Source: an uncultured Spirochaetaceae bacterium (lineage in GTDB: Bacteria > Spirochaetota > Spirochaetia > Sphaerochaetales > Sphaerochaetaceae). From it: 40,209 nucleotides of DNA. Both the position numbers and the translations under genes were made by a program. Position 1 is the first letter of the stretch, and each line of letters opens with the position of its first letter. The stretch spans positions 1 through 40,209 of the forward strand of contig CALXKY010000003.1 in the NCBI GenBank assembly GCA_944389055.1, written 5' to 3'. The notes under the pieces were generated by a model that saw only the letters and a list, made by a program, of their open reading frames with translations, was not told the origin of the DNA and made no database searches. Below are positions 39,238 through 40,209 of the stretch, piece after piece.

Positions 39238-40134
39238 TTATAATAGGTCTTTTAATATCTGGTTGATGTCTTCTCCGAAAATATATGCTTTGTCTGCTAT
39301 ATTCTGGTTAGTTATATTCGGGTATACGGAATTGATTCTGATCAACTGTGCATTTTCAAATGCTTCTACATAGTTTTCAAAAGGATACCTGATTATATTT
39401 GGAAGACGGAATCCGCAGCCAATCTCCAGAAATACAATTTTCTTATTTTTTATGGCTGAGATTTTCTTTTGGAATTGATCTCGGTTTAGGTAAGTCTCTG
39501 GTTCTGATACAGATACGGTCTTTGTCCGGAAATGATTCGGGACAAGAAAATCTCCACAGCGGCTGCATTTCGGGATATTAGCTTCTGTCAGCTGTATTCC
39601 TGAATCAATCTTAATAAAGATTTCATTTATCAGATCATATGATTGATAACAGGCATTATGAGTACAGGGAAACCTGCATTGTAGGTATCTGTATGTTCCC
39701 AGCGGACTATAAATCTGCTGTGAGGTGAAACCGGATTTCTCTAATTGCATATCTGAATTTGTAGTGATTGCTAGCCAGTCTTTTTCTCCTACAAGTTTGT
39801 GTAAATTAAGATGAGCTTCTGTTGGTTGCCTGTCAAAACAGGCATATTTTATGAGTGTTGCCCAGAAAAACCAGTATTCATTGATATTATCAGGCCTTAT
39901 TTCACTGTATTTATCAATAAGTTCATCTATTGTCAGGAAATTTGAGTTATCCTGAAAATCATGGAACCATTTCTTTGATAATTTCTTGCTGAAGAAATCA
40001 ATACCGGAAGCGCTGTTTATTCCGGATCCGGTTCCGATGACAATAACTTCTGCTTCCTGGATAGCTTCTTTTGCTTTCTTTATCCTTATTTGATAATCCT
40101 TAGCTAATGGTATGCTGTTTGCTGAATAAAATGG
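39238..40134 (-). CDS. SirTM-like SIR2 family protein, 5' end lost
   Basis: An open frame of about 298 codons with no ATG, GTG or TTG near its beginning (first ATG is at 39750, well inside the domain). Counting from the CCA codon at 40134: NAD-binding VIVIGTGSGINSASGIDFF (about 30-48), ITTNSDMQLEKSGF (about 123-136), zinc Cys153/Cys157 (LQCRFPC) and Cys190/Cys193 (KCSRC), and a C-terminal FLEIGCGFRLPNIIRYPFE. This pattern matches the SirTM class of sirtuins, which ADP-ribosylate proteins and in which the deacetylase His is replaced by Gln; here the segment reads YSPLGTYRY, with Leu in that position. Most of the domain is intact, so only a few N-terminal codons seem to be missing. At 40133 the sequence turns into what looks like an insertion-sequence end. 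Confidence 0.75.
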   Translation of the reverse strand, partial: PFYSANSIPLAKDYQIRIKKAKEAIQEAEVIVIGTGSGINSASGIDFFSKKLSKKWFHDFQDNSNFLTIDELIDKYSEIRPDNINEYWFFWATLIKYACFDRQPTEAHLNLHKLVGEKDWLAITTNSDMQLEKSGFTSQQIYSPLGTYRYLQCRFPCTHNACYQSYDLINEIFIKIDSGIQLTEANIPKCSRCGDFLVPNHFRTKTVSVSEPETYLNRDQFQKKISAIKNKKIVFLEIGCGFRLPNIIRYPFENYVEAFENAQLIRINSVYPNITNQNIADKAYIFGEDINQILKDLL

Positions 40135-40209
40135 CTCTGTTCAAAAAGTTGTGGGATTAAGGAAATAGCAACGCAACAAAAGAGGGATGAAATCCTTTAA
40201 GATTTGAAA
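40133..40209 (-). mobile_element. Possible end of an insertion sequence with 3' end of its transposase gene
   Basis: Inward from the sirtuin junction the plus strand reads GGCTCTGTTCAAAAAGTTG, typical in style of an IS terminal repeat. On the minus strand a frame entering from the window edge (22 codons, FQILKDFIPLLLRCYF then LNPTTF) stops at 40143-40141, inside this repeat, as many transposase genes do. The family cannot be named from this fragment, and the other end is outside the window. Confidence 0.4.

Noticed and set aside
1-40209. CRISPR arrays, tRNA and rRNA genes
   Set aside because: I looked through the intergenic gaps for regular repeats, cloverleaf-like arms with a T-loop, and rRNA-like blocks, and found none; a covariance-model scan would be needed to exclude small RNAs.

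Overview
The window is most likely from a spirochaete, probably of the Sphaerochaeta/Treponema side of the phylum. Both solute-binding proteins have a signal peptide ending in FAGGS followed by a Glu-rich stretch and no lipobox Cys. The housekeeping genes are G+C-moderate and rich in AGG/ATA codons. The taxonomic call is inference; the sequence carries no rRNA gene.

Layout. 1-7115: an endonuclease III fragment, divergent from a DAHP synthase/prephenate dehydratase fusion with a DUF4416 gene and a lipoprotein gene; then a one-chain L-serine dehydratase, a convergent ribbon-helix-helix/RelE-type toxin-antitoxin pair and a secreted beta-propeller-like protein. 7155-13062: leuS, a divergent class I amidotransferase-like hydrolase and a three-gene polar amino acid ABC transporter ended by a long hairpin. 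13062-17567: parE-parC-rluA operon. 17568-21370: a relic of a KamA radical-SAM gene, a BrnT/BrnA pair, an intact KamA-family gene and an intact AAA_14/DUF4143 ATPase. 21371-25844: an operon, read leftwards, of a 65-residue membrane protein, a two-receiver/PEP-synthase-like signalling protein and an iron-type alcohol dehydrogenase. 25904-30881: a complete branched-chain amino acid (Liv) ABC operon with an operator-like palindrome and an internal hairpin after livJ. 30908-33607: a broken DUF4143 ATPase gene and gdhA.

From about 33.6 kb to the end the DNA is visibly more A+T-rich and looks accessory. It holds a two-gene AAA ATPase/Toprim module of the kind found in phage-defence systems. It also holds a leftward cluster of a SirTM-like sirtuin, two tandem DraG/ARH-type ADP-ribosylglycohydrolases and a PfkB sugar kinase. 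The sirtuin has lost its 5' end at a junction that looks like the end of an insertion sequence. The sirtuin, hydrolases and kinase together are the best candidate here for an undescribed system: either reversible ADP-ribosylation or salvage of ADP-ribose/N-ribosides.

A second theme is transcription. Seven genes (aroF-pheA, sda, leuS, the amidotransferase gene, parE, the DUF4143 ATPase gene and the 65-residue gene) have a -10 hexamer, often of extended TGn type, ending 6 or 7 bases before the ATG, and no Shine-Dalgarno sequence. This is what leaderless mRNAs would look like. The ABC operons, gdhA and several other genes instead have ordinary leaders with good ribosome binding sites. I saw no tRNA, rRNA or CRISPR array.
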